A stretch of 6,469 bases of DNA from Phycisphaerales bacterium (lineage in GTDB: Bacteria; Planctomycetota; Phycisphaerae; Phycisphaerales; UBA1924), in assembly GCA_016763115.1 (NCBI GenBank), contig JAESUL010000023.1, forward strand, positions 1 to 6,469. Reading direction: 5' to 3'. Below are positions 5,242 through 6,469 of this stretch, in pieces. Positions within the stretch are counted from its first letter, which is position 1; every line of letters starts with the position of its first letter. The notes beneath the pieces are model-generated. The model saw nothing but the letters and a program-made list of their open reading frames with translations, did not search any database and was not told where the DNA came from. A program made the position numbers and the translations under genes.

Positions 5242-6392
5242 GGGGTTGGTTCCTTTTCTTCCAGGGTCATCACAAGGACCAGATCATTGATATTCGTGCC
5301 CGTCGGACCCGTGCGGATGGTCGCGCCGATGCGGTCGAGGTAAGGTAGTGTATCATGATTCTGCAGGGCGGTGCGTGCGACGCTTGGGTCGATCATTGAT
5401 GGTGTAATGACCGCGCCACAGGCATCGGTCGGGCCGTCAATTCCGTCGGTTGCCAATCCGAGGACGATCCAATCTTTTTCGCTACTAGTCGTCAACTGAT
5501 GTGCGCACGCGAGTGCGGCTTGCATGCACGGGCCGCCGGTTCCGGTTGCCCCCGCGGTATCAACCGTGGTTTCGCCCGCGAAGAGGATTGGCGATTTCGA
5601 TTCAATGAACCTTTCCGCGAGTGATTGGCCTTGCTGTTGTGCATCGCCGGTGATGTTGGTATGTACGATCGTCTCTTCGCCCAAGAATACTCGGGCCGCG
5701 TTGGCAGCCGATGCGTGGTTGCCGATGATGGTGTGCGGATATGGGTGCTTGTCATTCATCATTGTGCCCGAGGCGATGGTGTTCAGATCGTCGCCGATGA
5801 CATCGGACAAGACAAGAACCAGGTTGCCCGCAGTGTGTGCGAGAACCGCCGCCAGCCCGCCGCCCTTGAGTGTTTCGAGCTGTATTCTTGCGGCATTCAG
5901 TGTTTGGATTGTTGCGCCCGATGCGTTGAGCGATTGTGTGGTCTCGATAATTTTCGCGAGTGTGACGCCGGGCTTGGGTGAGCAGAGGTGGGCCGAGCCG
6001 CCGCCGGAGATGCAGACCATACAGGCATGGTCGTTGGGGATTGCTTGGGCGTACGCACGGAGTTTGTTGGTCGCGTCGGTGTTGCGTTGCGTCGGGTTCG
6101 GGTGGTCAGCGGGGTAGACGGAGAGTTTTGAGTTGATGGATTCGATGAGTGATTCGGGTGCAAGGACCACGCCGCCGGCGAACCGATCACCGAGTGTATT
6201 GACACACCACCGGGCCATGCCGATGGATGCCTTGCCAAACGCAAGGATGTGCGTCGGGTGCGGCGGGAGTGCGATGGTTGCATCGTCCATGAGGGCTTTG
6301 GGTGCGCATGATTGGAGGATGTTTTCGATAAGCTCTGTCGCGATTTCTTGCGCACGCGGATCGAGCCCGGGCTGAAAATGCACACTGTTCAC
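5238..6392 (-). CDS. gckA: Glycerate 2-kinase, GckA/TtuD type (DUF4147-MOFRL)
   Basis: This enzyme phosphorylates D-glycerate with ATP to give 2-phosphoglycerate, linking glyoxylate/hydroxypyruvate or serine metabolism to glycolysis. Motifs in order (384 aa): LAFGKASIGMA (50-60), HPNPTQRN (97-104), CISGGGSAHL (127-136), LKGGGLAAVL (175-184), VLSDVIGDDLNTIASG (194-209), AGETTV (272-277), GLATDGIDGPTDACGA (312-327) and RTGPTGTNINDL (360-371). It is somewhat shorter than the usual 400-plus residues. The KGGRLA and GGRNQE motifs common in the family read KGGGLA and GGPCMQ here, so one or two conserved polar residues differ. The start is a GTG at 6392-6390 overlapping the aminotransferase TGA (GTGA). 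A second GTG three codons on is possible. It is the middle gene of the operon. Confidence 0.9.
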   Translation of the reverse strand: MNSVHFQPGLDPRAQEIATELIENILQSCAPKALMDDATIALPPHPTHILAFGKASIGMARWCVNTLGDRFAGGVVLAPESLIESINSKLSVYPADHPNPTQRNTDATNKLRAYAQAIPNDHACMVCISGGGSAHLCSPKPGVTLAKIIETTQSLNASGATIQTLNAARIQLETLKGGGLAAVLAHTAGNLVLVLSDVIGDDLNTIASGTMMNDKHPYPHTIIGNHASAANAARVFLGEETIVHTNITGDAQQQGQSLAERFIESKSPILFAGETTVDTAGATGTGGPCMQAALACAHQLTTSSEKDWIVLGLATDGIDGPTDACGAVITPSMIDPSVARTALQNHDTLPYLDRIGATIRTGPTGTNINDLVLVMTLEEKEPTP

Positions 6393-6469
6393 GCAAGCGC
6401 CTCGCGGAGCCGAGCGATGGCTTGGTCGATGGTTTTGATCTGTTTGCAGAATGCGAAGCGGACAAACGC
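6389..6469 (-). CDS. C-terminus of a PLP-dependent class I/II aminotransferase, partial
   Basis: The minus frame from the right edge gives 26 codons and TGA (6391-6389): VRFAFCKQIKTID followed by QAIARLREALA. This resembles the end of class I/II aminotransferases of the methionine/kynurenine aminotransferase-like group (iRlaFxK...l-x-x-A-x-x-R-L). The catalytic lysine region lies outside the window, so substrate and exact subfamily are open. The stop overlaps the glycerate kinase GTG by 4 nt, so the two are in one operon. The aminotransferase call rests on this short tail and is moderately sure. Confidence 0.65.
   Translation of the reverse strand, partial: AFVRFAFCKQIKTIDQAIARLREALA

Noticed and set aside
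4489..5343. 284-codon plus-strand ORF opposite the oxidase gene
   Set aside because: It is the antisense shadow of a clear FAD enzyme. Its Arg/His/Pro-rich composition is typical of shadows in GC-rich genes.

Overview
The window looks like chromosomal DNA of a Gram-negative-type bacterium with moderately high GC. The gene content suggests a planctomycete, perhaps of the Phycisphaerae: a regulator-propeller protein, a PadR regulator with an exported partner, a free-standing infA, and a glycerate kinase next to a DAO-type oxidoreductase. That placement is inferred from gene style only; there is no rRNA or marker phylogeny. I see no CRISPR array, tRNA, rRNA, insertion sequence or phage gene.

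Layout. (1) Bases 2-166 are the 3' end of a plus-strand protein with a two-component-regulator-propeller repeat. A stretch of about 350 bases without a recognisable gene follows. (2) A minus-strand two-gene operon (1683 down to 516) encodes a PadR-family repressor and an exported ABM-fold-like protein. The two overlap by 8 nt. The operon has an unusually clear promoter (TTGACA, 17 nt, TATTAT) whose -10 box lies inside a perfect 22-nt palindrome, almost certainly the operator. (3) Bases 1919-2244 hold a decayed, frameshifted yjdM/phnA-like gene on the plus strand. (4) A minus-strand two-CBS-domain protein (2280-2747) and a plus-strand beta-carbonic anhydrase (3001-3651) are divergent. (5) A bidirectional terminator at 3639-3663 separates the carbonic anhydrase from convergent infA (3695-3919, minus). 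Its loop contains the carbonic anhydrase stop codon. (6) A minus-strand operon enters from the right edge: the C-terminus of a PLP aminotransferase, a glycerate 2-kinase (GckA/TtuD type) and an FAD-dependent DAO-type oxidoreductase, joined by successive 4-nt stop/start overlaps.

How the genes work together. The aminotransferase, kinase and oxidase would fit amino-acid and glyoxylate/hydroxypyruvate metabolism feeding 2-phosphoglycerate into central carbon metabolism; this is inference from co-transcription. The PadR module looks like a self-contained, autoregulated unit whose output is the small exported protein. The other genes (carbonic anhydrase, CBS protein, IF-1) are ordinary single-gene units. 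No large undescribed system is evident. The most interesting parts are the PadR operator and exported partner, the decaying yjdM, and a possible 41-codon ORF between them.
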